A DNA stretch of 64,000 bases from Streptomyces sp. HD (GTDB taxonomy: Bacteria; Actinomycetota; Actinomycetes; Streptomycetales; Streptomycetaceae). Position numbers and translations under genes: made by a program. Shown here one piece after another: positions 35,108-44,500 of this stretch. The notes under the pieces are model-generated. The model had not been told where the DNA came from. It ran no database searches and saw only the letters and a list, made by a program, of their open reading frames with translations. The stretch is taken from NCBI RefSeq assembly GCF_028369295.1, contig NZ_JAQMYP010000010.1, forward strand, positions 1-64,000, read 5' to 3'. Numbering within the stretch: position 1 is the stretch's first letter; every line of letters starts with the position of its first letter.

Positions 35108-36055
35108 CTACTTTGCGTATCCGTGAGCCAACTCAGGGGGGACGGACCGCATTCGGTCACAGGCGTCGACGAGAGACTGCTCGACCTCGTCGAGGAGCCG
35201 GCCCTCCGCCGCCGCCTTGGTGATCGCCCGGGCCGCGGTCTGCACGGTCAGCGCGCGGGCCGGCACGTCCAGCGCGGGCCAGGGGTCACCCTCGGCGGGG
35301 ACAGCCGGACCTCCGGCGGCACGGTACGCGGCCAGGAAGCGGTCCCACTCCTCGGGCGAGAGCAACCCACAGGCGTACCAGGCGGCCGGTCGGCCCAGAT
35401 CCCAGGCCGGTACGCCTACGCCGAGATCGTCGACGTCTATGAGCAGCCAGGGTCCGTCCGGGACCGGGTGACGGACGAGTTGGCCGAGGTGCAGGTCGCC
35501 GTGGCAGAGGGTGACGGCGTCGGGCTGGGGGGCCTCGGCGCGGGCCCAGGCGGGGAGGTCGTCCCAGGCGCGGAGCACGGAGGCGGTGCCGACGGTCCCC
35601 GCTGCGTCGGCGGCGGCCCGGAGACGGGAGACGGCGAGGGCGGCCTTGACGGGGCCGCGCATCGGGGGCAGCGGAGCGGGGGCGGGGGTTCGGTGGAGGC
35701 GGGCGAGCAGGGTTGCGGCCGCTTCCCAGGGGGCCGCGTCGGGATCTTCCGGGTCCACCGGGGTGCCGTACGGCCAGAAGGTCACCAGGCGGCCGTGCAG
35801 GTCGACGGGGTTCGGGCTGAGCGGGGGCAGGAGGAGGCCGGGGAGGTGTGCGGCGGCGGTGAGGCGGGGGGTGAGGTCGGCGGCGGTGACGTCCGGGGCG
35901 TGAGCCTTGGCGACCGTGTCGACGTGCCGGACGACGGTGACGTCGGGGCGGTCGGCGAGCGTGACCGTTGCTCCGCAGGGACAGGCGGACGTGCGTGAGT
36001 GGGCCGCGACCTCGGCTCGTGCGGTGAGGTCGGGCAGGAGGGGGTTGGGGGTCAC
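35108..36055 (-). CDS. Aminoglycoside phosphotransferase-like kinase
   Basis: 315 residues. The APH/choline kinase catalytic loop is CHGDLHLGQLV and the metal-binding DFG-equivalent is LLIDVDDLGVG. The N-terminal lobe is short, with VTVVRHVDTVAKAH probably giving the ATP lysine. Substrate unknown; this family phosphorylates many small molecules and need not confer antibiotic resistance. The GTG at 36053-36055 is preceded by AAGGGA. Confidence 0.83.
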   Translation of the reverse strand: MTPNPLLPDLTARAEVAAHSRTSACPCGATVTLADRPDVTVVRHVDTVAKAHAPDVTAADLTPRLTAAAHLPGLLLPPLSPNPVDLHGRLVTFWPYGTPVDPEDPDAAPWEAAATLLARLHRTPAPAPLPPMRGPVKAALAVSRLRAAADAAGTVGTASVLRAWDDLPAWARAEAPQPDAVTLCHGDLHLGQLVRHPVPDGPWLLIDVDDLGVGVPAWDLGRPAAWYACGLLSPEEWDRFLAAYRAAGGPAVPAEGDPWPALDVPARALTVQTAARAITKAAAEGRLLDEVEQSLVDACDRMRSVPPELAHGYAK

Positions 36056-36184
36056 TGGGGTCCCTTGGGTGCGGATGCTTTGCGGCGAGAGTACGCGGGG
36101 CCCACGACCGGCGGGATGACTCCGTCGACCGGGGTGGATCACCAGGCGCCGCTCTCGGGCACTCCGGCGTTGAGGCGGGCGCAG

Positions 36185-36262
36185 CCGGGGCCTGCAGCCC
36201 TCGGCCTCCCCGCTTGGGCCCTGATGGGGCCCCGCCCTCAAACGCCGGACGGGCTGAATGAT
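36185..36262. repeat. Streptomyces dispersed intergenic repeat, family A, copy 2
   Basis: Shares the block ending ACGCCGGACGGGCTGA (36242-36257) with the copy at 11117-11193; over 22 bases around it only one position differs. It lies upstream of the APH-like gene within the 448-base gap 36056-36503, which also holds a terminator at 36384 and no visible gene. Confidence 0.75.
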
Positions 36263-36383
36263 GCAGGCCGCCGCCAAGACATGCTCGTAGCATGAGCGGC
36301 CCCCGCGGACAGGAACGAGCGCCCGCAGGCATCCCCGGCCCAAGCGCCGGAGGCACCCGCACAGGCGCCGCCGGACAAAAACA

Positions 36384-36415
36384 ATGCCGGCGCAGCTCCC
36401 CAGCTGCGCCGGCAT
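36384..36415 (-). terminator. Intrinsic terminator of the small membrane protein gene
   Basis: Perfect 14-bp stem ATGCCGGCGCAGCT/AGCTGCGCCGGCAT with a four-base loop. On the minus strand it is followed by TGTTTTTG, a real T-tract, which is rare in this window. Confidence 0.9.
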
Positions 36416-36503
36416 CTGTGCCGTCCGCCGCACCCCCGTCCCCACGGGGTTTCATGGGTGGATGTCCCCGCCCGGACCGCTCTTCCGGGCCTGGGGTCGC
36501 CGC

Positions 36504-36701
36504 TCAGCGCCCCAGCATCACGCCCACGGACGACGCCTGTGTGGCCACTGTCTCCCAGCCGTCGAAGACGAGGAGGAGAAGGGCCGCCAGGGGAAGGGCC
36601 ATGAGCGTCGCCACCAGGGGGTGGCGGCGTCCCTGACGGCGGGGGCGCAGCAAGGTGCGCTCCTGCATGCGGATCATCGTCCGCGGTGCCGTCTGAGCCA
36701 T
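36504..36701 (-). CDS. Small single-pass membrane protein
   Basis: 65 residues. A basic N-terminus (RTMIRMQERTLLRPRRQGRRH) precedes one strong transmembrane helix (LVATLMALPLAALLLLVF). The ATG at 36699-36701 has an excellent AGGAGAGGG site. It ends at a T-tract terminator. Function unknown. Confidence 0.75.
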   Translation of the reverse strand: MAQTAPRTMIRMQERTLLRPRRQGRRHPLVATLMALPLAALLLLVFDGWETVATQASSVGVMLGR

Positions 36702-36982
36702 GGTCCCTCTCCTGACCTGTGTCAGTTGTCGTTGGCAGCGGCGGGTGTCTGACCTCGGGGGACGAGTGCTGCACCCGCCGCTTGACTTCAAATCTAGGCG
36801 TGCGACCACCCCGGCACGTCATGCCCTCGTACCGATTACCGGGCCTCCCGGAGGATGAGCCGTCACCTGCGAAGTACTCCCCTGGGTGGAGACGAGGTCC
36901 TAGGTCTCGGGGTCTTCCCGGAGGGGAAGCCCGGTGTGCCCTGCTTTCTCCGGGATCCCCTCCGGGCCCTCTCGGCGCTTCT

Positions 36983-37222
36983 CTAGGCGCCGGTTTCCGA
37001 GCTGTCCTCCCGCGGCACGGGCTGCTCGACCAGGGCCAGCACCCGGTTCGCCATGAAACGGGCCGTACGCACGACGGACCCGTTTCTCGTGACTTCGCTC
37101 ACTTCCACGACACCACGCCGTACCGCCGTCTCCACCCGGCGGCCCGCCCTGCTCGCCACCACCTCATAGGTACGCGTCGTGTCCCCGGCGTCCACCACTA
37201 TCTCCACGCGATCACCCTTCAC
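36983..37222 (-). CDS. Conserved small soluble protein, 79 residues
   Basis: Beta-rich: KGDRVEIVVDAGDTTRTYEV, then GVVEVSEVTRNGSVVRTARF. No characterised family, but I recall a near-identical protein at this position in S. coelicolor. The GTG at 37220-37222 follows GAAGGGGG; the frame runs further upstream without support. It is divergent from the Ser/Thr kinase gene. The 281 bases between this gene and the preceding small gene contain several short hairpins of unclear meaning. Confidence 0.8.
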   Translation of the reverse strand: MKGDRVEIVVDAGDTTRTYEVVASRAGRRVETAVRRGVVEVSEVTRNGSVVRTARFMANRVLALVEQPVPREDSSETGA

Positions 37223-37424
37223 GGGCCCAATCCCCCTTCTGTGACGGCTGGTTGGGAGCCCGAACAGGCATAAGTCGCCCTGCTCACCCACCCTCTGACC
37301 ACCCTTCAAGTCTCCCACCCACCACTGACAATCCATCGGCCCGAGAGGGCGCGGCCTCTGCGCACGGCGGCCCGTGGAAACGTAAGCTGTGGCTCGTCAG
37401 ACGGACCGGGCAGCGGGGATGAAC

Positions 37425-38834
37425 ATGGCGATGATGCGCCTGAGGCGCGAGGACCCGCGCGTCGTCGGCTCGTTCAGGCTTCACAGACGGCTGGGCGCGG
37501 GCGGCATGGGCGTCGTCTACCTGGGCTCCGACAAGAAGGGGCAGCGGGTCGCGCTGAAGGTGATCCGGCCCGACCTGGCGGAGGATCAGGAGTTCCGGTC
37601 GCGCTTCGCCCGTGAGGTCTCGGCGGCGCGGCGGATTCGCGGTGGCTGCACGGCCCGGCTGGTCGCCGCCGACCTGGAGGCGGAGCGTCCCTGGTTCGCC
37701 ACGCAGTACGTGCCCGGCCCCTCACTGCACGACAGGGTCGCCGACGCGGGTTCGCTCGGCGCGGCGGAGGTCGCCGCCATCGGCGCCGCCCTGTCCGAGG
37801 GGCTGGTCGCGGTGCACGAGGCCGGCGTGGTGCACCGGGATCTGAAGCCCTCCAACATCCTGCTGTCCCCCAAGGGCCCGCGGATCATCGACTTCGGCAT
37901 CGCCTGGGCGACGGGGGCCTCGACCCTCACCCACGTCGGCACGGCGGTCGGCTCCCCCGGCTTCCTCGCCCCGGAGCAGGTGCGCGGCGCCGCCGTCACC
38001 CCGGCCACGGACGTCTTCTCCCTCGGCGCCACCCTCGCCTATGCCTCGATGGCCGACTCGCCCTTCGGGCACGGCAGTTCAGAAGTCATGCTGTACCGCG
38101 TCGTACACGAGGAACCTCAGCTGAACGGCGTACCGGACGCACTGGCTCCGCTGGTACGGGCGTGTCTGGCGAAGGACCCGGAGGAGCGGCCCAGCACGCT
38201 GCAGCTGTCGCTGCGTCTCAAGGAGATCGCGGCCCGGGAGGCGCAGGGCCTCTCCGACGTACGCCCGCCCGCGCCGCGCTCCGCCGAGACGGACCGCCCG
38301 ACCGGGCGGCTCGCCGACACGTTCGGGGACCAGCAGCGCGTCCAGCGACGCGGTCAGGGCGCTCCCCCGCAGCGCGGCATCGGCATGCCCCGCAACGGCG
38401 GCGCCTCGCGTGGGCCCGGTCCCGCGCGCGACGCGGCGGCGTCCAGGGGCGGTGGCCCTCCGCAGAGCGGTACGGCGTCGTCCCGGTCCGGGACCCGGCC
38501 GGTGCCCCCCGCACGGTCCGGCCCGCGCTCGGGCAACGGCAACCGACCCGCCCCGCGCAGCGGCACCGCCCGTCCGGCGCCCCGGAACACGGGGACCGGC
38601 CGACGGCCCGCCAACCCGCAGCTGCTGCGGCAGCGGCTGTTCGTGTTCGTCGTGGTGACCCTGCTCGTGGCGCTCGGCATCGCCGCTGCTCAGGGCTGCC
38701 AGGGGCCGGACCGTGGGCTCGGCGACGACAAGGATGTCGTGCGGCGGCAGGAGAACGTGGAGCAGGGCTACTCGCCGGCGGACGGGGATCTGAAGTCCGA
38801 TCGGTACGAGACGACGTTCGACATCTCGGATTAG
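37425..38834 (+). CDS. Membrane-anchored serine/threonine protein kinase
   Basis: 469 residues. Hanks-type kinase domain at about residues 17-275: glycine loop LGAGGMGVVY (23-32), ATP lysine Lys45, catalytic loop VVHRDLKPSN, then a DFG triad in RIIDFGIAWATGAS. A long Arg/Gly/Pro/Ser linker leads to one transmembrane helix near residue 405 (RLFVFVVVTLLVALGIAAA) and a short external acidic tail with no PASTA repeats. The start is uncertain: the ATG at 37425 has GGGG six bases upstream; an ATG at 37419 and a GTG at 37389 are in frame. Its stop codon lies inside a 17-bp tandem repeat. Confidence 0.92.
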   Translation: MAMMRLRREDPRVVGSFRLHRRLGAGGMGVVYLGSDKKGQRVALKVIRPDLAEDQEFRSRFAREVSAARRIRGGCTARLVAADLEAERPWFATQYVPGPSLHDRVADAGSLGAAEVAAIGAALSEGLVAVHEAGVVHRDLKPSNILLSPKGPRIIDFGIAWATGASTLTHVGTAVGSPGFLAPEQVRGAAVTPATDVFSLGATLAYASMADSPFGHGSSEVMLYRVVHEEPQLNGVPDALAPLVRACLAKDPEERPSTLQLSLRLKEIAAREAQGLSDVRPPAPRSAETDRPTGRLADTFGDQQRVQRRGQGAPPQRGIGMPRNGGASRGPGPARDAAASRGGGPPQSGTASSRSGTRPVPPARSGPRSGNGNRPAPRSGTARPAPRNTGTGRRPANPQLLRQRLFVFVVVTLLVALGIAAAQGCQGPDRGLGDDKDVVRRQENVEQGYSPADGDLKSDRYETTFDISD

Positions 38835-38870
38835 CCGTCATCTCCGAGTAGCCGCCATCTGCGAGTGGCC
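38820..38870. repeat. Three tandem 17-bp units across the kinase stop codon
   Basis: Units at 38820-38836, 38837-38853 and 38854-38870 (GACATCTCGGATTAGCC and two diverged copies). The first contains the kinase's last codons and its TAG stop; the second also carries TAG. Confidence 0.8.
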
Positions 38871-38895
38871 GTCCGGCCGCACAGCCGCCCCGGCG

Positions 38896-39288
38896 TCACA
38901 GGGCGGGCAGGATCCGTTCGAAGAACTCCCGGTCGCCGTCGAAGACGGGGTCCAGGGTCTGGAACTCCTCCGGTGTGACCCAGCGGGCCTCGGCGACCTC
39001 GTGCGGGTCGGGGACCAGCTCTCCGGTGTCGGCGCGGGCCGTCCACCAGTGGAGCCGGAAGCGGCCGTCGTCCGTCTCGGACTCCCAGACCTTCGCCAGG
39101 GGCACCACGGTGAGGCCGACCTCCTCGTGGACCTCGCGGACGACGGCCTCCCGCTGGGTCTCCCCCGGCTCGACCTTGCCGCTGAGCGGCTGCCAGTAGC
39201 CGGGGCGTGCGACGGCGGGGCCGCGGCGGATGGCGAGGACGCGGTCGGCGCGCAGCAGGACCGCGACGATCGCCTCGCGCTGCGCCAT
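38896..39288 (-). CDS. Nudix hydrolase
   Basis: 130 residues. Complete Nudix box GKVEPGETQREAVVREVHEEVGL, the metal-binding site for cleaving nucleoside diphosphate derivatives. The substrate cannot be told from sequence. The ATG at 39286-39288 (MAQREAIVAVLLR) lies 11 bases after the stop of the TrmH-type methyltransferase gene, so they are probably one operon. It is convergent with the kinase. Confidence 0.92.
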   Translation of the reverse strand: MAQREAIVAVLLRADRVLAIRRGPAVARPGYWQPLSGKVEPGETQREAVVREVHEEVGLTVVPLAKVWESETDDGRFRLHWWTARADTGELVPDPHEVAEARWVTPEEFQTLDPVFDGDREFFERILPAL

Positions 39289-39299
39289 CGCCGCGGGCC

Positions 39300-40118
39300 C
39301 TAGATCTGGGGGCGGCCGGTGGCCACCGCGTAGAAGGCGACCGCGGCCGCCGCCCCGACGTTGAGGGAGTCGACGCCGTGGGACATCGGGATGCGCACCC
39401 ATTCGTCGGCGGCGACCAGGGCCTGGGTGGAGAGGCCGTCACCTTCGGCGCCGAGCATGAGGGCGACCCGGTCCATCCGGTGCGGGGCGGCCTCGTCGAG
39501 GGTCTTGGCCTTCTCGTCGGGGGTGAGGGCGAGAAGGTTGAAGCCTGCCTCGCGGACCGATTCGAGGCCCTTGGGCCAGGTGTCCAGGCGGGCGTACGGC
39601 ACGGAGAAGACCGCGCCCATGGAGACCTTGACGCTGCGGCGGTACAGCGGGTCGGCGCAGTCCGGCGAGAGCAGGACCGCGTCCATGCCGAGGGCCGCCG
39701 CCGAGCGGAAGATGGCGCCGATGTTGGTGTGGTCGTTGACCGACTCCATGACCACCACCCGGCGGGCGGAGCGAAGCAGTTCGGTGGCGGTCGGGAGCGG
39801 CTTGCGCTGCATCGACGCGAGGGCGCCGCGGTGCACGTGGTAGCCGGTGACCTGCTCGGCGAGGTCCGGGCTGACCGCGTACACCGGGGCCGGGAGCTCG
39901 TCGATGACGTCGCGCATGACGTCGACCCACTTGGCGGAGAGCAGCATCGACCGCATCTCGTAGCCGGCTTCCTTGGCCCGTCTGATGACCTTCTCGCCCT
40001 CGGCGATGAACAGGCCCTCGGCCGGTTCGCGCTTGCGACGCAGGTCGACGTCGGTCAGGCCCGTGTAATCGCGCAGGCGCGGGTCGGCGGGGTCATCGAC
40101 GGTGATGAGATCGGCCAC
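39300..40118 (-). CDS. TrmH/SpoU family RNA 2'-O-methyltransferase
   Basis: 272 residues. An N-terminal substrate-binding domain (EGLFIAEGEKVIRRAKEAG) is followed by the SPOUT knot. Its three motifs are visible: ESVNDHTNIGAIFRSAAALG, LMLGAEGDGLS and IPMSHGVDSLNVGAAAAV. It methylates rRNA or tRNA ribose using S-adenosylmethionine; the target is unknown, and a related branch includes antibiotic-resistance methyltransferases such as thiostrepton resistance protein. Confidence 0.92.
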   Translation of the reverse strand: MADLITVDDPADPRLRDYTGLTDVDLRRKREPAEGLFIAEGEKVIRRAKEAGYEMRSMLLSAKWVDVMRDVIDELPAPVYAVSPDLAEQVTGYHVHRGALASMQRKPLPTATELLRSARRVVVMESVNDHTNIGAIFRSAAALGMDAVLLSPDCADPLYRRSVKVSMGAVFSVPYARLDTWPKGLESVREAGFNLLALTPDEKAKTLDEAAPHRMDRVALMLGAEGDGLSTQALVAADEWVRIPMSHGVDSLNVGAAAAVAFYAVATGRPQI

Positions 40119-40194
40119 AGGGTGATACTGCCTTGTCCTGGGTGCGGTGCCAACGGCTTGGCACGGTCGGGTTACCCGCGGTTACGCGGCGGGC

Positions 40195-41427
40195 TCAGGC
40201 GGAGGGGTTCGGTCCGACGTTCACGACCTGGCCGATGACGATGACCGCCGGCGGCTTCACCTCGTGGGCGAGCACCGTTTCGGCGACCGTGGCGAGGGTC
40301 GCGTCGACCCGGCGCTGGGCGGCCGTCGTGCCCTCCTGGACCAGGGCGACCGGTGTGTCCGGGGACTTGCCGTGCGCGACGAGCGTCTCGGCGACCTTCC
40401 CGATCGTGCCGACGCCCATGAGGATCACCAGTGTGCCGGTCAGCTTGGCGAGCGACGGCCAGTCGACCAGGGAACGCTCGTCGTCGGGGGCGATATGGCC
40501 GCTGACCACGGTGAACTCGTGGGCGACGCCCCGGTGGGTGACCGGGATGCCCGCAGCACCCGGGACCGAGATCGAGCTGGAGATGCCGGGCACGACCGTG
40601 CACGGGACACCGGCCTCGGCCAGCGCCTGGACCTCCTCCATACCCCGTCCGTAGACGAAGGGGTCGCCGCCCTTGAGCCGGACGACCGACTTGCCCTGCT
40701 GGGCGTACTCGATCAGCGCGTTGTTGATGGCCTCCTGGGCCATGAAGCGGCCGTACGGCAGCTTTGCCGCGTCGATCACCTCGACGCTGGAGGGCAGCTC
40801 GGCGAGCAGGTCGCGCGGGCCCAGGTGGTCGGTGATGACGACATCGGCCTCGGCGAGCAGACGCCGGCCGCGCACGGTGATCAGGTCGGGGTCGCCGGGG
40901 CCGCCGCCGACCAGGGCCACTCCGGGCGTACGGGTGCGGTGGTGCGGGGCCACGAGGGTGCCGTCGCGCAGGCCCTCGACGACCGCGTCGCGGATGGCGG
41001 CGGTGTGGCGGGGGTCGCGGCCCCGGGCGTCCGTGGTGAGGACGGCCACGGTGACGCCCTCGCTGTGGCCGGTGGCCGGGGTCCAGGCGGTCGCGGCGTC
41101 GGCGTCGTCGGAGCGGACGCACCAGACGCGGTGCTGCTCCGCCTCGGCCGAGGCCCGGGTGTTCGCCTCCGTGTCGCCGGTGGCGATCAGGGCGTACCAC
41201 GCGTCCGAGAGGTCGCCTTCCTCGTACGTCCGCTTCTGCCAGGTGATCTCGCCCGCGTCCGCCATGGCCTGGACGGAAGGGGTGACCTCGGGGGACACAA
41301 GGAGGACGTCCGCGCCCGCCGCGATCAGGGCCGGGAGGCGGCGCTGGGCCACCTGGCCGCCACCGAGTACGACGACGCGGCGACCGGTGAGACGGAGGCC
41401 CACGGGGTAGGCGGGGTGTTCGGCCAT
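40195..41427 (-). CDS. Bifunctional precorrin-2 dehydrogenase / uroporphyrinogen-III C-methyltransferase
   Basis: 410 residues, a fusion. Residues 1-150 form an NAD-binding siroheme synthase-like domain (RVVVLGGGQVAQRRLPALIAAGADV). Residues 160-405 are the SUMT domain, with VALVGGGPGDPDLITVRG, the SAM-binding KLPYGRFMAQEAINNAL and VVRLKGGDPFVYGRG. It makes precorrin-2 and oxidises it, feeding siroheme and B12. The N-terminal domain lacks the ferrochelatase part of full CysG. The ATG at 41425-41427 is chosen. It lies downstream of the BluB-CobT gene, past a strong terminator, so it probably has its own promoter. Confidence 0.93.
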   Translation of the reverse strand: MAEHPAYPVGLRLTGRRVVVLGGGQVAQRRLPALIAAGADVLLVSPEVTPSVQAMADAGEITWQKRTYEEGDLSDAWYALIATGDTEANTRASAEAEQHRVWCVRSDDADAATAWTPATGHSEGVTVAVLTTDARGRDPRHTAAIRDAVVEGLRDGTLVAPHHRTRTPGVALVGGGPGDPDLITVRGRRLLAEADVVITDHLGPRDLLAELPSSVEVIDAAKLPYGRFMAQEAINNALIEYAQQGKSVVRLKGGDPFVYGRGMEEVQALAEAGVPCTVVPGISSSISVPGAAGIPVTHRGVAHEFTVVSGHIAPDDERSLVDWPSLAKLTGTLVILMGVGTIGKVAETLVAHGKSPDTPVALVQEGTTAAQRRVDATLATVAETVLAHEVKPPAVIVIGQVVNVGPNPSA

Positions 41428-41518
41428 GAGGTGCGGCTCCTCGGACAGGCGTGCGGTGGGCGCTACGGCTCTGGAGCGGCCCTGACGTGCGGATTTTAGA
41501 TTGCGTTCAGCGTAAGGC

Positions 41519-41562
41519 GGGGGTGGGGTGGGCGCGACGGTGCGCGTATCCACCCCACCCCC
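41519..41562 (-). terminator. Terminator of the BluB-CobT gene
   Basis: 13-bp arms GGGGGTGGGGTGG and CCACCCCACCCCC enclose an inner GCGC/GCGC hairpin. It lies ten bases past the stop codon. Confidence 0.85.
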
Positions 41563-41571
41563 GGTCCCGGT

Positions 41572-44500
41572 CTACTTCTCCGTGACGCCCGCGGAGTCGA
41601 ACGTCGCCACCTCGTGCATCGCCCGCGCCGTGCTCTGCACCAGCGGCAGGGCCAGCAGCGCGCCCGTGCCCTCGCCGAGGCGGAGGTCCAGGTCGACCAG
41701 GGGACGCAGGCCGAGCTTGTTCAGGGCGGCCACATGGCCGGGCTCGGCGCTGCGGTGGCCCGCGATGCAGGCGGCCAGGACCTCGGGGGCGATGGCGCGG
41801 GCCACCAGGGCGGCGGCGCCGGCGCTGACGCCGTCCAGGATCACCGGCGTCCGCAGGGATGCGCCGCCCAGCAGGAGCCCGACCAGCGCGGCGTGTTCGA
41901 AACCGCCGATCGCCGAGAGGACGCCGATGGGGTCGGCGGGGTCGGGCTGGTGGACCTCGATGGCGCGGCGGACGACCTCGGTCTTGCGGGCGAGGGTCTC
42001 GTCGTTGATGCCGGTGCCACGGCCGGTGACCTCGGCCGGGTCCGTGTCCGTGAAGACGGAGATGAGCGCGGCCGACGCCGTCGTGTTGGCGATGCCCATC
42101 TCACCCGTCAGCAGCGCCTTGTTGCCGGCCGCCACCAGGTCGCGGGCGGTCTCGATGCCGACCTCGATGGCCTGCTTGGCCTCCTCGCGGGTCATCGCGG
42201 GGCCGGTCGTCATGTCGGAGGTGCCCCCGCGGACCTTGCGGGGCAGCAGGCCGGGGGTGGCCGGGAGGTCGGCCGCGACGCCGACGTCCACCACGCACAC
42301 CTCGGCGCCCACCTGGCCCGCGAAGGCGTTGCAGACCGCTCCGCCGCCCAGGAAGTTGGCGACCATCTGGGCCGTCACCTCCTGGGGCCAGGGGGTGACG
42401 CCCTGGGCGTGCACGCCGTGGTCGCCGGCGAAGATCGCGACGGCGGCGGGCTCGGGGATCGGCGGCGGGCACTGCCGGGACAGGCCGGACAGCTGCGCGG
42501 AGATGATCTCCAGCATGCCGAGCGCACCGGCCGGCTTGGTCATGCGCTTCTGCCGCTCCCAGGCCTCGCCGAGCGCCTTGGCGTCCAGCGGGCGGATCTG
42601 GGCGACGGTCTCGGCGAGCAGGTCGTGCGGCTCTTCGCCGGGCAGGGCGCGACGGCCGTACGTCTCCTCGTGGACGACCCACGACAGCGGGCGGCGCTTG
42701 GACCAGCCGGCCTGCATCAGCTCGGGCTCGTCCGGGAACTCGTCGACGTACCCGACACACAGGTAGGCGATGACTTCGAGGTGCTCGGGCAGCCCCAGCG
42801 CACGCACCATCTCGCGCTCGTCGAAGAAGCTGACCCAGCCGACGCCCAGGCCCTCGGCGCGGGCGGCGAGCCAGAGGTTCTCGACGGCGAGCGCGGCGGA
42901 GTACGGCGCCATCTGCGGCTGGGTGTGCCGGCCGAGGGTGTGGCGGCCGCCGCGGGTCGGGTCGGCGGTGACGACGATGTTCACGGGGGTGTCGAGGATG
43001 GCCTCGATCTTCAGTTCCTTGAACTGCTTGGCCCGGCCCTTGGGGAGGGACTTCGCGTACGCCTCGCGCTGGCGCTGGGCCAGTTCGTGCATCGTGCGCC
43101 GGGTCTCGCCGGAGCGGATGACGACGAAGTCCCAGGGCTGCGAGTGGCCCACGGAGGGCGCGGTGTGGGCTGCCTCCAGGACGCGGAGCAGCACCTCGTG
43201 CGGGATCGGGTCGCTGCGGAAGCCGTTGCGGATGTCGCGGCGCTCGCGCATGACCTTGAGGACGGCCTCGCGCTCGGCGTCGTCGTATGCGGGCGCGGCG
43301 GGGCCGGTGGACTGACGTGCTTCTTCCACTGCGGCCGTGCTCTCTTCTTGGGGGTCTTCCTGGTCGGCGGCCCGGGTGTCCAGGTCCTCCGCGTGCTGTA
43401 CGACGTCGGGGTCGCCCTCGCGCGGTGCGGGCACCGTGGCGACGGCGGCCGGTGCCTCCTCCACGGGGAGGACGATCGGCTGCGGCGGGGTCGGCGCGAG
43501 GTGCGGCGTGGTCGGCACCGAGCCCTCGACCGGCACGAACTGGCCCACGGGCGTGGGCTCCAGGGGGGCGCCGGACGGGAGGGCGTCCGGCTGGGCCGGT
43601 GCGGCCTGGTCCTCGGGGGCCGGCGCCGACTGGGCCGCGGGCTGGAGCTGCGGCCCGGCGGGCTCGGCGACGAACGGCTCGGGGGCCTCGGCCGGTACGG
43701 CGTCCGCCGGGACCGGCTGCGGGGCGGGGCTGGAGGCGTCGGGGCCCGAGGGGTCCGGGACGGCGGCCACGGCGAGCGGCTGAGGGGCCTCGGCCGATTC
43801 GGCGGTCACCTCCTGGGGCTGCTCTGCGTCCGGCATCTGGGCCGCGGGTTCCGCCATGTGGGCCTCCGCTTCGGGGGCGGTCGCACTCGCGGCCACCGCC
43901 TGTGCCGCGACGGCCGCGTCGGCGGGGACGACGGCGGGAGCGTCGTCCTGCGCCGGCTGCTGGGATTGCGCGAGTTCCGGGGCCGCCACGGCGTCGGGAA
44001 CCGGCTGCGGGTCCTGAGCCGCCGCCTCCACCGGAACGGAGGGCTCGGGCTGCTGCTGGGCGGCCTCGGCCTGCTCGACGTCCCCGGCTTGCGGAGCCGG
44101 TTCGGGGGCTACGGCGACGGAGGCGTCCTGAGTGGGCTGCGGGGCCTGGCCGACGGGCTCGGCGTCCGCGGGCCGGGGGGCCTGCGCTGCTTCGGGGGCC
44201 GTCGGGTCGGGGACGGCTTCCGGGGTCGGCTGGACCTGAGCCGGGGCGGCGACGACGTCCTGGGCCGCAGCCTGGGGGACCTCGGCGACGGGCAGGGCCT
44301 CAGGTGCCTGGGGGACCTCGCCGACGGGGAGCGCCTCAGGTGCCTGGGCGACCTCGGGCGCGGGCGCGTCGGCGACCTGGGCGGGGGCCCCGGGCGCGGC
44401 TGCGTCGACAACCGGGGCGGCCTCGGGGGTCTGCTCCGCGTCGGCGGCGGGCGCCTCGGGCAGCTGCGCGGGCTCGGGAGCGGGCGCTGCCACGGCCTCA

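Noticed and set aside
35108..36055. APH-like gene as an antibiotic-resistance determinant
   Set aside because: Only the general kinase fold is visible; the sequence does not match a resistance enzyme I know, and it sits in a conserved core region.
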